Source: an uncultured Porphyromonadaceae bacterium
Lineage (GTDB): Bacteria; Bacteroidota; Bacteroidia; Bacteroidales; Muribaculaceae
Reading direction: 5' to 3'
Length of the DNA stretch: 64,000 bases
Assembly (NCBI GenBank): GCA_947176605.1
Contig: CAMWRH010000007.1
Location: forward strand, 1 to 64,000
The translations under genes were made by a program, and so were the position numbers. Positions 38,789 through 47,673 of this stretch are shown in pieces (the stretch's first letter is position 1; the number at the start of each line of letters is the position of its first letter). The notes beneath the pieces were generated by a model. That model saw only the letters and a program-made list of their open reading frames with translations. It did no database searches and was not told the DNA's origin.

Positions 38789-38851
38789 AGCCCAAAGCCT
38801 AAAGCCTAACGCCTAAAGCCTAATTCCTCACTCCTAATTCCTCACTCCTTC
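38789..38851 (+). repeat. CCTAA-type tract before capsid gene
   Basis: GCCTAAA-like seven-base units, then TTCCTCACTCCTAA twice, fill the whole gap up to the capsid start. The tract is almost free of G. Similar tracts precede starts at 46320, 47674, 54544 and 57793. Confidence 0.8.
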
Positions 38852-39808
38852 ATGGGAAAGTTAAAGTTCTCTCTTGAGCAATACCAGGAGGCAGCCGTAA
38901 CATACCGCTCCGACCTCCTTATGCTCCCTATCGTCGGTCTGACGGAAATCCTTCCGTTCGTGACCTCTCGCCCCGGAGTCCGCTACTCGGAGCGCGTCGG
39001 TGACATCACCGGAGAAGCGCAGTTCGCTCCTTACGACCCCGCAAATGTCACGGAATTCGACCTCTCGCTCAATTTCCGTGAACTCCGCACCTACTTCGGT
39101 TCCGTTGTCGCCAATTTCGAGCCTAACTCCGCAATCGGCACCCTGCTCGGACAGGGCGCTACAAAGGGTGACGGTCAGATGTCCGTTCCTACCGCCCTGC
39201 ACGTGCTCGCCCTTATCGCGAAATCCCTTTCGCACAAGCTCAACATGGCCATCTGGTCTGCCGTCCGCAATCCCAAGGGCAACACAACACAGGACCTCTT
39301 TGACGGCTACGACACAATCACCGAAAAGGAAATCGCCGACGGTAACATCTCGGCTGCAAACAGGAACCTCCTGCAGCTCGATGCCCCGGTAACACCGGCC
39401 AACGCCGTCTCCGTCGCAAAGAAGATCCTGCGCGCGATGGACCCCGAACTCCGCGGACAGCAGTGCTATCTCTATTGCACACAGGATTTCCTCGATGACT
39501 ATAACGAAGGATACCAGATGCTCCATGGAGCGCTCCCCTACAATACCGAGTACGGCAAGACCACCGTCGAAGGTTCCGACGGACGTCTCGTTTTCTGCCC
39601 CCTCCAGTCAAAGGCGGGTTCGAAGTTCTTCCATGTCTCCACAAAGGCGAACATGCTCATCGGTTATGACCAGATGGGTGACGAGGAGAATGTGATGGTC
39701 AAGGAATACAAGCCTTTCATCCTCTCTTACATCGCTACCATGTTCTTCGGTGTGCAGTTCGAATCTATTGACCCCCGCCGTCTGCTCGTTGTCGGGCTCG
39801 CGGCATGA
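38852..39808 (+). CDS. Major capsid protein (probable)
   Basis: 318 residues, following the head protease. TRPGVRYSERVGDITGE, a helical middle region (LHVLALIAKSLSHKLNMAIW) and FILSYIATMFFGVQFESIDP fit an HK97-fold capsid subunit. Length and position support this; the sequence itself is not a close match to well-known capsids. Clean codon use and no signal peptide. Confidence 0.75.
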   Translation: MGKLKFSLEQYQEAAVTYRSDLLMLPIVGLTEILPFVTSRPGVRYSERVGDITGEAQFAPYDPANVTEFDLSLNFRELRTYFGSVVANFEPNSAIGTLLGQGATKGDGQMSVPTALHVLALIAKSLSHKLNMAIWSAVRNPKGNTTQDLFDGYDTITEKEIADGNISAANRNLLQLDAPVTPANAVSVAKKILRAMDPELRGQQCYLYCTQDFLDDYNEGYQMLHGALPYNTEYGKTTVEGSDGRLVFCPLQSKAGSKFFHVSTKANMLIGYDQMGDEENVMVKEYKPFILSYIATMFFGVQFESIDPRRLLVVGLAA

Positions 39809-39826
39809 TAATCCTTTCTCTCTATC

Positions 39827-40396
39827 ATGGCTAAAAAGTGTACTACCCTTCAGAAGTCGGTAGGCTGGTGTCAGGGTACGCCGGAAATGCCTTCCATAAT
39901 GCGCCGTGTATGGTATATCTCGAAGTCGGATATCGTCTCGTTCCCCGATCTTCCCCGCGATGAGCAGGGAAGACCTACTTCGGCAGTCCTGCAGGGCTCT
40001 TTCGTACTGGCCGCAGATGCGGTATTCAAGTATATCGACATTCTCCCCGAGAAGTCCCAGCACCAGTCGGAGGCACAGGGGGAGCAGCCTTCACAGACCC
40101 AGATAAACAAGCTGACGCTCGTTCATCCCGGAGTAGGGGAGGAGGCTTCGGCTCTCGCCTCCTGGCTCAACAATACGGATTCGCTCTTCATATTCCAGGA
40201 CATGAGGAAGAATTTCCGCGTTGTCGGCAATGACCGCTGGACCACAAAGACCACCGTAGCGCAGGACAACGGCCAGGGACCCACCGGCACCACCGCGACT
40301 ACCGTCAGCGTCGAAGTCACAGACGAGATTCCATCCCCCCATTACCGCGGTACATTTAAGACCGAGGACGGTGAGATCGACTGCTCCGCTGCCTGA
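39827..40396 (+). CDS. Tail tube-like protein (probable)
   Basis: 189 residues. It opens with MAKKCTTLQKSVGWCQGT and has QPSQTQINKLTLVHPGVGEE and FRVVGNDRWTTKTTVAQDNG, patterns recalled from a conserved Bacteroidales prophage family placed next to capsid genes. A strand-rich fold suggests a tail tube or head decoration protein. Its end overlaps the next gene by 26 bases. Confidence 0.6.
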   Translation: MAKKCTTLQKSVGWCQGTPEMPSIMRRVWYISKSDIVSFPDLPRDEQGRPTSAVLQGSFVLAADAVFKYIDILPEKSQHQSEAQGEQPSQTQINKLTLVHPGVGEEASALASWLNNTDSLFIFQDMRKNFRVVGNDRWTTKTTVAQDNGQGPTGTTATTVSVEVTDEIPSPHYRGTFKTEDGEIDCSAA

Positions 40397-41075
40397 GGCG
40401 CTGGCCGCTGATATCCCGCCCCCGGGGGTGACGGATTTCGCTGCGCTCGCATCTCTGGTGCCCGCGCCGGATTCCGCACCTCCGGGGGCCGGCATTCCCC
40501 ACCCGGACGCCGCACCATCCGCTGACCCCGATCCCTTCGCCGCGACGGCCCGCCGCAAATGGAATGCCGACGGCATCGAGCCCCGTTGCGATTTCTCGCC
40601 GGGGCGTTCCCATATGGTGGCCCGTTCCCCCATGTTCATGACCTTCTGCGTATGGCGACGTTCGGTGTTCGGACCTACCCTGAAGGAAATCAAGGAGGAC
40701 CGCTCGAACATTCACCGTTTCGCCGCCGCCGTGGCCGAATACATCCGGAAGGTGCTTCCGGGAGATCTCCGCGCCGCAGGATGGGCCCTGACCGTCCCTC
40801 CGGCAAGACGTCACCGCGACTGGAATTTCGCCATCGAGGCCGGACGCCTGCTGGCGGAAACCCTGGAAATACCCTTCTATCCGGTCGTGGCTGCCGCACG
40901 CTCGCGTGAACGCGTCGGCGCGGTATACGACCTCGTTACGGCTCCACAGGAGCGTAATCTGCTCGTTTTTGACGATATCATTACTACGGGTTCGACTTTT
41001 ACTTCGATGTTCCGGCTGCTCCAGCCGATGGGATATAACATGGTTTTTGCCGTCGGCATCGATAATAAGGCATGA
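40371..41075 (+). CDS. ComF-like phosphoribosyltransferase
   Basis: 234 residues with a GTG start inside the previous gene. The first 60 residues are Pro/Ala-rich. The rest is a type I phosphoribosyltransferase: ALTVPPARRHRDWNF, then the PRPP-binding loop LLVFDDIITTGSTF near residue 200. ComF-like proteins act in DNA uptake or nucleotide salvage; a role in a phage late region is not established. It is followed after 19 bases by an unknown gene and then a PLD-like gene. Absence of tRNA or nucleotide-pathway neighbours leaves the substrate open. Confidence 0.8.
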   Translation: MRSTAPLPEALAADIPPPGVTDFAALASLVPAPDSAPPGAGIPHPDAAPSADPDPFAATARRKWNADGIEPRCDFSPGRSHMVARSPMFMTFCVWRRSVFGPTLKEIKEDRSNIHRFAAAVAEYIRKVLPGDLRAAGWALTVPPARRHRDWNFAIEAGRLLAETLEIPFYPVVAAARSRERVGAVYDLVTAPQERNLLVFDDIITTGSTFTSMFRLLQPMGYNMVFAVGIDNKA

Positions 41076-41094
41076 CCCGAAAAAATCCAAGTTC

Positions 41095-41736
41095 ATGAAC
41101 CACGATTTTACTGCCGCGATTAAGGCATGGCTCGATGCCGACCCGCAGGAACGCTCGTTCGAGAAAGGGGCTACGATGCTCCTCCAATTGACCGGCAACC
41201 GTATCCTTTACGCCAACCTCATGGCCGACCCCCTCTCGCGACTCCCCTTCCTGGAGCACGAGCTCCAGAAGTATTATGATTTCCGCGTGCTCGACCTGAC
41301 GCACGACCAGGTCCGCGACATGGAGCGTCAGGTGGATGCGATCGCGGATTCGCTCGCCCTCGGTGAGGACTCCCCGCAGGACAGTGACCGGAAGGCCGAA
41401 AGGCTCCTCGGGCGACGCCCTGACCATGATTCGCTCCCCGATGACGTGATCGCCCGCTATACGGAGAATTATTCGATTCTGCAGCGTATGCGCGAACTCC
41501 ATGTGCGCCTGCGCATGCTGACGCTGACCGACCACCCGTGCCCGGATTCGGAAAGGTATCCCTTCCTGCGGGATCTCATAGCGCTTGACCGCAGGCTGCA
41601 TGAGAATTGGAAGGTATACGATACTTTCACCGCCGCCGCTGACAGTTCGCTTTCGGGCGCACGCTCTGAAGCTACCCCGGCAAAAGCAGAACCCCCCAAG
41701 GCGACCCCGGCTAAGGCGCAACACAAGGAAGCATGA
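41095..41736 (+). CDS. Prophage protein of unknown function
   Basis: 213 residues starting at 41095 (MNHDFTAAIKAWLD), an all-helical protein with many charged residues and a Lys/Pro/Ala-rich tail (AKAEPPKATPAKAQHKEA). It lies between the phosphoribosyltransferase and the PLD-like gene and overlaps the latter by four bases. No domain is recognised. Confidence 0.65.
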   Translation: MNHDFTAAIKAWLDADPQERSFEKGATMLLQLTGNRILYANLMADPLSRLPFLEHELQKYYDFRVLDLTHDQVRDMERQVDAIADSLALGEDSPQDSDRKAERLLGRRPDHDSLPDDVIARYTENYSILQRMRELHVRLRMLTLTDHPCPDSERYPFLRDLIALDRRLHENWKVYDTFTAAADSSLSGARSEATPAKAEPPKATPAKAQHKEA

Positions 41737-42254
41737 AGCGCGGTGCGGACATTTCGGCTTTCCTCCAGCCCCTGGCGGAAGTCCCCACACAGGCTTTTCT
41801 GTCGAATGTCGTGCAGACGGCCGATATCCTGGAGTGGATCCTGGAGCAGACCGGTCCGGCGGAAGTCTGGCAGACTTCTTTCTCCATATCGGAGGAGTTC
41901 CTCAGAAGGCTCCATTTCATTCAGCAGCGCAATCCGGGCACCGAGGTACACCTTGTGCTCGATTTCAAGGCTACGCAGAAGACGCTCCGCCTCTGGGTGT
42001 TCCTCTCGAGGGTGATGAAGTCCGTACATCTGGCCGAAAACCATTCGAAGGTTATCGTCATACGCCCTCGCTCGGCTCCACCGGTCGCTGTGGTGACTTC
42101 GCAGAACCTTACCCGCGGAAATCGTTATGAGGCGCACACCGTGACTTCGGACCCTCCCCTCTGCGCGGCTCTCTTTGACGGGGTCCGCGATATTATTGAC
42201 AATCATTCAGTACCTCTCGATGAATTACTCGGCTCAGGACCTGGAGGCGGTTGA
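41733..42254 (+). CDS. PLD-like domain protein
   Basis: 173 residues. HSKVIVIRP followed by VVTSQNLTRGNRYE resembles a single HKD motif (H-x-K and G/S-x-N) of the phospholipase D superfamily, which includes nucleases that act as dimers. The aspartate of the motif is not obvious. The position just before terminase suggests a DNA-end or nuclease function, in the place where many phages carry HNH nucleases; this is inference. Confidence 0.65.
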   Translation: MKRGADISAFLQPLAEVPTQAFLSNVVQTADILEWILEQTGPAEVWQTSFSISEEFLRRLHFIQQRNPGTEVHLVLDFKATQKTLRLWVFLSRVMKSVHLAENHSKVIVIRPRSAPPVAVVTSQNLTRGNRYEAHTVTSDPPLCAALFDGVRDIIDNHSVPLDELLGSGPGGG

Positions 42255-42495
42255 GAAGTTCGCCTCGGTCTATCTCCCTATCTCGGATATGGCGGTGGTG
42301 CTCGGCATCCCCGCAGACGTGCTGCGCCAGGACATCGCTGACCGCTCGACGGCGGTAAGCGAGGCATACCGCCGCGGCAAGACGGCCTCGAAGATCAGGA
42401 TCCTGACTCAGGAGATGGAGCTCGCCAAGGTCGGCTCACCGCTCGCCCTGGAGAACTGCCGCCGATCCCTGCTCGATATGGAGGACGACGAGTAA
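42220..42495 (+). CDS. Small terminase-region protein
   Basis: 91 residues starting at 42220 (MNYSAQDLEAVEKF), overlapping the PLD-like gene by 35 bases. It is helical, with LPISDMAVVLGIPADVLRQDI resembling a helix-turn-helix. It may be part of a split small terminase or a DNA-binding partner. Confidence 0.6.
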   Translation: MNYSAQDLEAVEKFASVYLPISDMAVVLGIPADVLRQDIADRSTAVSEAYRRGKTASKIRILTQEMELAKVGSPLALENCRRSLLDMEDDE

Positions 42496-42516
42496 TGAAT
42501 AATCCCGTTTGATCTT

Positions 42517-43149
42517 ATGGCTATGGTTTCGGCTATGGAGGCGTGCCGCCTCGATATGTTTACGCGTGAGGACGAACTCAGAAGGAAGTATCCGGAGGAG
42601 ATCGTCGCCAAGGTCCTGCGCATTCGCGAGATGTATAACTGGTTTGTCGCAAATCCGGACGCCCCCGACCGCGAGTTCGTCTCTGAGGTCATGCAGCGCC
42701 ATTCCGTTTCGAAGCCTACGGCTTATTCCGACCTTGCGGTCTGTAAGGCTATGCTTCCCAATCTCGCTCAGGCCGCACGCGAGTTCCACCGATGGCGCTA
42801 CAATGAGATGATCCTCGAGACTTACCGCATGGCACAGAAGCGCAAGGATACGAAGACCATGGAGCGGGCGGCTTCCTCTTACGCACGTCATAACCGCGTT
42901 GACCTCGAAGATGAGAAGGCCATCCCTTATGACCGGATCGTAATACAGCCCTTCACGGCTACCGAGGACCCGCGCGTGCTGGGCATCAAGCCGATTCCGA
43001 ATCTGCAGCAGAAGATCACGCAGCTGCTCGAGAAGTACGGCGCCGAGTCGATGGACATCGAGGATGTGTCCTATGAGGAGGCGGACCTGGAGTTTGACAG
43101 TCTGTTCCCGAAAATGCCGGACGCCGGGCAGGACATCCCGAACACCTGA
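42517..43149 (+). CDS. Terminase small subunit-like protein
   Basis: 210 residues placed five bases before the large subunit. A helix-turn-helix-like region (HSVSKPTAYSDLAVCKAM, about residue 65) is followed by a helical middle and an acidic end (YEEADLEFDSLFPKMPD). Context gives the main support: DNA recognition for packaging. Confidence 0.7.
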   Translation: MAMVSAMEACRLDMFTREDELRRKYPEEIVAKVLRIREMYNWFVANPDAPDREFVSEVMQRHSVSKPTAYSDLAVCKAMLPNLAQAAREFHRWRYNEMILETYRMAQKRKDTKTMERAASSYARHNRVDLEDEKAIPYDRIVIQPFTATEDPRVLGIKPIPNLQQKITQLLEKYGAESMDIEDVSYEEADLEFDSLFPKMPDAGQDIPNT

Positions 43150-43154
43150 CAGCC

Positions 43155-44780
43155 ATGAAAGTATATTTCAACCGCCCGCAGCGGCTGGCTCAGCTTGTGG
43201 CCGCAAATACTTCGGTCATCGTCGCGGGACGACGTACCGGCAAGACGGACTCGATCGCCGCACCCTTCATGCTCCGCAACATGCAGCGCATGAAGGGCTC
43301 GACCGGGGGTATCGTCGTGCCTACATATAAGCACGGCCTTACGAACACGATCCCGGGGCTGTTGGCCGCATGGAGGCGCTGGGGACTGGTCGAAGGGATT
43401 CATTTCGTCATCGGGAAGAAGCGCCCCAAGGGGTTCGGCGAACCCATTACGCCGGTGGCCGATAACGAGCATGTGATTTCGTTCTATAACGGATCGCAGG
43501 CGGTCGTCATCTCGCAGGACCGCCCGGGTTCGGCCAACTCGCTGACCCTCTCCTGGATCCTGGTCGATGAGGCGAAGTTCATCGATTACCGCAAGCTGAA
43601 GGAGGAAGTCCTGCCGGCCAACGGCGGCATCAAGTCACATTTCGGCCGCCATTCCTGCAATCATTCGATGCTGGTACTTTCGGACATGCCGCAGACTTCG
43701 CGCGGATCCTGGTTCCTCCATTACCGTGAGCGCATGGATCCGGAGCTGATCGCGGCCATCGAGGCGGCCGTATATGAGATTTACAGGCTTAAGCAGAAGG
43801 TGCGCGAATTCACAGCCAAAGGAGTAGCCCCGCCGGACTATCTGCAGGCGCACATCCGACGGCTCGACCGCCGCCTGAACCAGATGCGCTCTGTCGCGGT
43901 ATATTACAGGGAGTATTCATCAATTGAGAATCTGCAGCTCCTCGGTGAGAATTACATCCGCCAGATGAAGCGCGACCTTACACCGCTGACGTTCCAGACT
44001 TCGATCCTGTGCCGGCGCATCGGCATCGCCAAGGACGGGTTTTATTCCTGTCTGCGCGAGGAGCATAAATACGAAGCCGTCGACAACGGCTATCTCGACT
44101 CTCTCGGATACGATTTCGACCCCTCGGCCATCGATTCACGGGCCGACGCCGACCTCGATCCGCTTGCGCCCCTCTGTATCGGGATGGACTATAATGCCAA
44201 CATCAACTGGATCGTGGCCGGACAGCCCGACCCCGCCAACGCCCGACGTTTCAACATCATCCGCTCTTTCTATGTCAAGTACGACCGGAAGATTCCGGAG
44301 CTGATCGCCGATTTCTGCACCCATTACGCCCATCATGCGAATAAGACGGTTGTCTATTATTACGATTCGACCGCGCTGGGCTCGAATTATGCCGTAAACA
44401 ACCAGGACATCTTCTGGACGGTTTGCCATGAATTCGAGCGGTGGGGATGGCGCGTCGAGCCGGTATATCTCGGTAATCCGATGCCCCACCATGAGAAGTA
44501 TCTGCTTATCAATTCGGCCCTGGCCGGACGCGAGCGGTTGGTCCCCATGATCAACCGTTCGGCCAACCAGGATCTGATCCTGGCCCTCCAGGCCGCAGGC
44601 GTACGCCAGGGGCGCAACGGATGGGAGAAGAACAAGGCCGGAGAAAAACTCCCCGAGTCCGAGGAAGACCCCCTCGAGCTCCGCACCGACGGGACCGACG
44701 CCGCGGATACCCTGCTCATCGGCGCCCTCCGCTTCCCGTTCCGCGATTTCTGCCCCGTAAGTATCGCCGGAGCTGTTTGA
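43155..44780 (+). CDS. Terminase large subunit
   Basis: 541 residues. Walker A is AGRRTGKTDS (residues 24-33), Walker B is SWILVDEAKF (about 131-140), and the C-terminal RNase H-like nuclease shows CIGMDYNANINWIV and YYYDSTALGSNY. It pumps DNA into the prohead and cuts it. The N-terminus is short compared with lambda-type enzymes but complete in motifs. Confidence 0.92.
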   Translation: MKVYFNRPQRLAQLVAANTSVIVAGRRTGKTDSIAAPFMLRNMQRMKGSTGGIVVPTYKHGLTNTIPGLLAAWRRWGLVEGIHFVIGKKRPKGFGEPITPVADNEHVISFYNGSQAVVISQDRPGSANSLTLSWILVDEAKFIDYRKLKEEVLPANGGIKSHFGRHSCNHSMLVLSDMPQTSRGSWFLHYRERMDPELIAAIEAAVYEIYRLKQKVREFTAKGVAPPDYLQAHIRRLDRRLNQMRSVAVYYREYSSIENLQLLGENYIRQMKRDLTPLTFQTSILCRRIGIAKDGFYSCLREEHKYEAVDNGYLDSLGYDFDPSAIDSRADADLDPLAPLCIGMDYNANINWIVAGQPDPANARRFNIIRSFYVKYDRKIPELIADFCTHYAHHANKTVVYYYDSTALGSNYAVNNQDIFWTVCHEFERWGWRVEPVYLGNPMPHHEKYLLINSALAGRERLVPMINRSANQDLILALQAAGVRQGRNGWEKNKAGEKLPESEEDPLELRTDGTDAADTLLIGALRFPFRDFCPVSIAGAV

Positions 44781-44806
44781 TTTCTTGAAAAAAAACATTA
44801 ACTTCG
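44776..44806 (+). promoter_or_regulatory. Promoter before the 44811 gene
   Basis: TTTG, 19 bases, TAACTTCG, one mismatch to consensus. The box ends only four bases before the ATG, predicting a leaderless message. Confidence 0.5.
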
Positions 44807-44810
44807 CATT

Positions 44811-45947
44811 ATGTCCGCTTCTTTTTCGAATCTCCCTGACAGAATCCTGTTTTCTTCTGAGCTTGATGACGTATCGCTGTCGACCGACGCGCAATCCGTC
44901 GACGTGACAGTTGTCATCTCTCCGGGCGACGCCGGGCCGGTTTTCGCACAGACGCTATGGCCATACGCCGGCAAGGTGACCCTCCCGCTGGCCGACATCC
45001 TGCAGACGCGTATGCGCGAGCGCGCCGCCGCAGGACGCACCCCCGAGCTGTTTACACTCTCCCTGTCGGTCCGCGACCATGTACAGGACATCCCGCTCAT
45101 CTCCAGACAGGTCCGCGCCATATGCATGCCCGACACATCGCCGGCCATACCGCCGCAGGAGTTCCTCGAATCGGAGTTCCTGACCCCGTCGCGCATACGC
45201 CGCTTCCCCCCCGGAATGGCACATACGCTGTACGCGCTCCTCTCTCCCGGCCACGCTCTGACCCCCGAAATCCGCTACGTCGCCGCCGCCAAGGACGGTA
45301 CGCAGTGGGCTTCCCGCATGTTCCTCGATGACATCCCCGCCCCGGATGATTACACGGTGAAGTCGTTCCGCATCAATCCGGCTGACATTTTGCGCTACGC
45401 CGCACTGAACGATGAACAGGGCTATTACCCGGCTGACAGTCTTTCGCTTCTTTCGGCCACACTTCGGGTCGGTCCACGCCAGGCCACCGTATTCTACGAC
45501 CCCACGCTCGACCCCTCTGAACGGTTCGATTTCCGCAACCGCTTTCTCGCCCCCGAATCCCTCTTTGCCGACTCACCGCCACGCCGCACCCTCGAGTTCC
45601 GCCGCAGTTTCGCCTCCCTCTCGCACCGTTCCGTCCCCTATGGGCCAACCTGCATCGAGGCGTTCCGCTCGCGCGTCCCCGCCGTGACCCCCGAAGAGTT
45701 CTCGCTCCTGTCCGACCTGCTTGACTCGCCGCTCGTCACACGCCCCCTGTGGCGCTACGAGGACGACTTCACCACACAGGAGGAAGAGCCCCTGGTCATC
45801 ACCGAAGCCGAACCCGTATACGGACCCGAAGAGGAAGAGCCTCCCGTAGCAGAGATAACATGGCGCTTCTGCGACGACCGCAGGCAGTTGACCGTCCCCG
45901 ACCGCCGGTCACGGTTCACAGACCAATACGACTCGACATTCTTCTGA
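44811..45947 (+). CDS. Prophage structural protein of unknown type
   Basis: 378 residues, strand-rich, with few lysines. FDFRNRFLAPESLFADSPP and PAVTPEEFSLLSDLLDSPLV resemble tail-associated proteins remembered from other Bacteroidales prophages, but no fold can be named. The end is acidic (EEEEPPVAEITW). Its stop overlaps the next start by one base (TGATG). Confidence 0.6.
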   Translation: MSASFSNLPDRILFSSELDDVSLSTDAQSVDVTVVISPGDAGPVFAQTLWPYAGKVTLPLADILQTRMRERAAAGRTPELFTLSLSVRDHVQDIPLISRQVRAICMPDTSPAIPPQEFLESEFLTPSRIRRFPPGMAHTLYALLSPGHALTPEIRYVAAAKDGTQWASRMFLDDIPAPDDYTVKSFRINPADILRYAALNDEQGYYPADSLSLLSATLRVGPRQATVFYDPTLDPSERFDFRNRFLAPESLFADSPPRRTLEFRRSFASLSHRSVPYGPTCIEAFRSRVPAVTPEEFSLLSDLLDSPLVTRPLWRYEDDFTTQEEEPLVITEAEPVYGPEEEEPPVAEITWRFCDDRRQLTVPDRRSRFTDQYDSTFF

Positions 45948-46180
45948 TGGCATCTTCAGTACACATATCCACAGCCAGGGCCATGCTCAACTCCCGCGAC
46001 CCCGTAGACCTGCTCGTCCTCCGCCGCGACGGCCACCCCATGCTCCTGCGCCGCGCCATCTCCCTCAGCTACGATTACTACGGAGGATGGCGAAACATGA
46101 AGCTCCTCGATTCAGGAGTATGCCGCCGCGTCCGCGACGTCTGCATCCTTCAGATCAACGGCCTCGAAGTCTTTCTATGA
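45947..46180 (+). CDS. Small prophage protein
   Basis: 77 residues, coupled to the upstream gene by TGATG. ARAMLNSRDPVDLLVLRRDG and SYDYYGGWRNMKLL suggest a small strand-rich protein, possibly a connector. A CCTAA-type tract follows. Confidence 0.6.
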   Translation: MASSVHISTARAMLNSRDPVDLLVLRRDGHPMLLRRAISLSYDYYGGWRNMKLLDSGVCRRVRDVCILQINGLEVFL

Positions 46181-46185
46181 CCAAA

Positions 46186-46313
46186 AGCCTAAACCCTAAA
46201 ACCTAAAGCCTAAAACCTGCCCCTCCGGGCCTCGTGGTCCTGCGCCCGAGCTTCAGCGAAGGGAAGTTCATCGCCGGCCAACGCCTAAAACCTAACGCCT
46301 AACGCCTAATTCA
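46186..46313 (+). repeat. CCTAA-type tracts before portal gene
   Basis: Two tracts of seven-base units (AAACCTA, AAGCCTA, ACGCCTA) flank about 70 bases of GC-rich sequence that includes CTTCAGCGAAGGGAAG. No gene is seen. Confidence 0.75.
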
Positions 46314-46319
46314 CCCGAA

Positions 46320-47624
46320 ATGTCCTCATACTCTTTCGCCTCAATCGAGGAAATCCCCGGATACCGCGCATCCGTAGCATTCACCGAGACTGCCGCAGCC
46401 GTATACCGCGAAGACGGAGTCGCCGTACCCATACCCCTTCCCGGAGGGAAAGGGGAGATCATCCCCTGGGGAGCCTCCAACCGAATGCCGTTCGAAGTCC
46501 TTGACCGCATCGAGGCCGACGAGACAATGTCGGCCTGCATGGAATTCCAGTCGGAAGTTTTCTACGGAGCCGGACTCCAGTTCGACACATCCGCCGAAAA
46601 GTCTGCCCAGTCTCGCCGACAGGCGGAAGAATTCGCCGATGACTCCGACCTGTCCTCTTTCTGGCTCGGCATCGGTGAAGACCTCAAGCATTTCGCTTTC
46701 GCCGTCGCCCTGCTCACGCTCAACGCCGACGGATCGCGCATCGTCGCCCTCTCAAGACTCGAGGCATGTTACTGCCGCTTCGCGCCCGCCGCACCCGACG
46801 GACGGATACCCGCTGTATGTTACGCGAACTGGCGTCACCCTTCGCTCTCTGCCGACGAAATAGAGGTAATCCCCATGCTCGACCCCCGACGCCCTTTCCA
46901 TGACCTGACCGACCGCATGAAGCGGCATTCGGCAGACCGCCGCTTCGCTCTGGTCGTGCGTATGCCCAAGGTCGATTCCACATACTACCCCATACCGACA
47001 TACGCTTCGCTGTTCCGCTCGAAGTGGTACGACATCAAGCGACTCATTGCCGTGGCAAAAGAGGCGAAGCTACGCAATTCCGCCCCCATCAAATACCACA
47101 TCCAGGTATCCGAAAAATACTTCCCGCGCATCTTCAAGGCCGAAGGGATCACCGACCCCGCAAAGCAGCAGCTTCGCGTCATCGAGGAAAAAAAGCGGAT
47201 GGTCGAGTTCCTTACCGGAGCGCACAATTCCGGCAAGGCCTGGTTTTCGATTTCGTATGTCACACCCGACGGAAAGACTCAGTCCGACGTGACCATCACA
47301 CGAATCGAATCCGCAAAGGAAGGTGGCGACTGGGAGACCGACATACAGGAAGCGATCAACATGGTATGTTTCGCGCTGCGCGTACATTCGAATCTCGTGG
47401 GATCCGTCCCCGGAAAATCGCAGTCAAACAACTCCGGATCCGACAAACGCGAACTCTACACCATCGCACAGGCCCTGCAGAAACCCTACCGCGACCTCGC
47501 TTTCGCCGTCCCGCGCCTCATTTGCCGCTACAACGGCTGGCGTGGCGTCCGCCCCGTATGCCCCTTCATACAGCTAACCACGCTCGACGAGCACGCCGAC
47601 GCACGCTCCGTCGACATCCCGTAA
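46320..47624 (+). CDS. Portal protein (probable)
   Basis: 434 residues. ADETMSACMEFQSEVFYGAG, FWLGIGEDLKHFAFAVALLT, FRSKWYDIKRLIAVAKEAKL and LVGSVPGKSQSNNSGSDKRE fit the portal layout: strand-rich N-terminus, long helical stem, then a loop. It follows the terminase region, the expected neighbourhood. The dodecameric portal would be the packaging and tail-joining vertex. Confidence 0.75.
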   Translation: MSSYSFASIEEIPGYRASVAFTETAAAVYREDGVAVPIPLPGGKGEIIPWGASNRMPFEVLDRIEADETMSACMEFQSEVFYGAGLQFDTSAEKSAQSRRQAEEFADDSDLSSFWLGIGEDLKHFAFAVALLTLNADGSRIVALSRLEACYCRFAPAAPDGRIPAVCYANWRHPSLSADEIEVIPMLDPRRPFHDLTDRMKRHSADRRFALVVRMPKVDSTYYPIPTYASLFRSKWYDIKRLIAVAKEAKLRNSAPIKYHIQVSEKYFPRIFKAEGITDPAKQQLRVIEEKKRMVEFLTGAHNSGKAWFSISYVTPDGKTQSDVTITRIESAKEGGDWETDIQEAINMVCFALRVHSNLVGSVPGKSQSNNSGSDKRELYTIAQALQKPYRDLAFAVPRLICRYNGWRGVRPVCPFIQLTTLDEHADARSVDIP

Positions 47625-47637
47625 GAACCCGACGGAC

Positions 47638-47672
47638 AAAACCTGAAACCTGAAACCTGAAACCTGACTCCC
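47638..47672 (+). repeat. CCTGAAA tract before the 47674 gene
   Basis: About four units of ACCTGAA fill the gap just before the start codon, a variant of the CCTAA family. Confidence 0.75.
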
Positions 47673-47673
47673 G

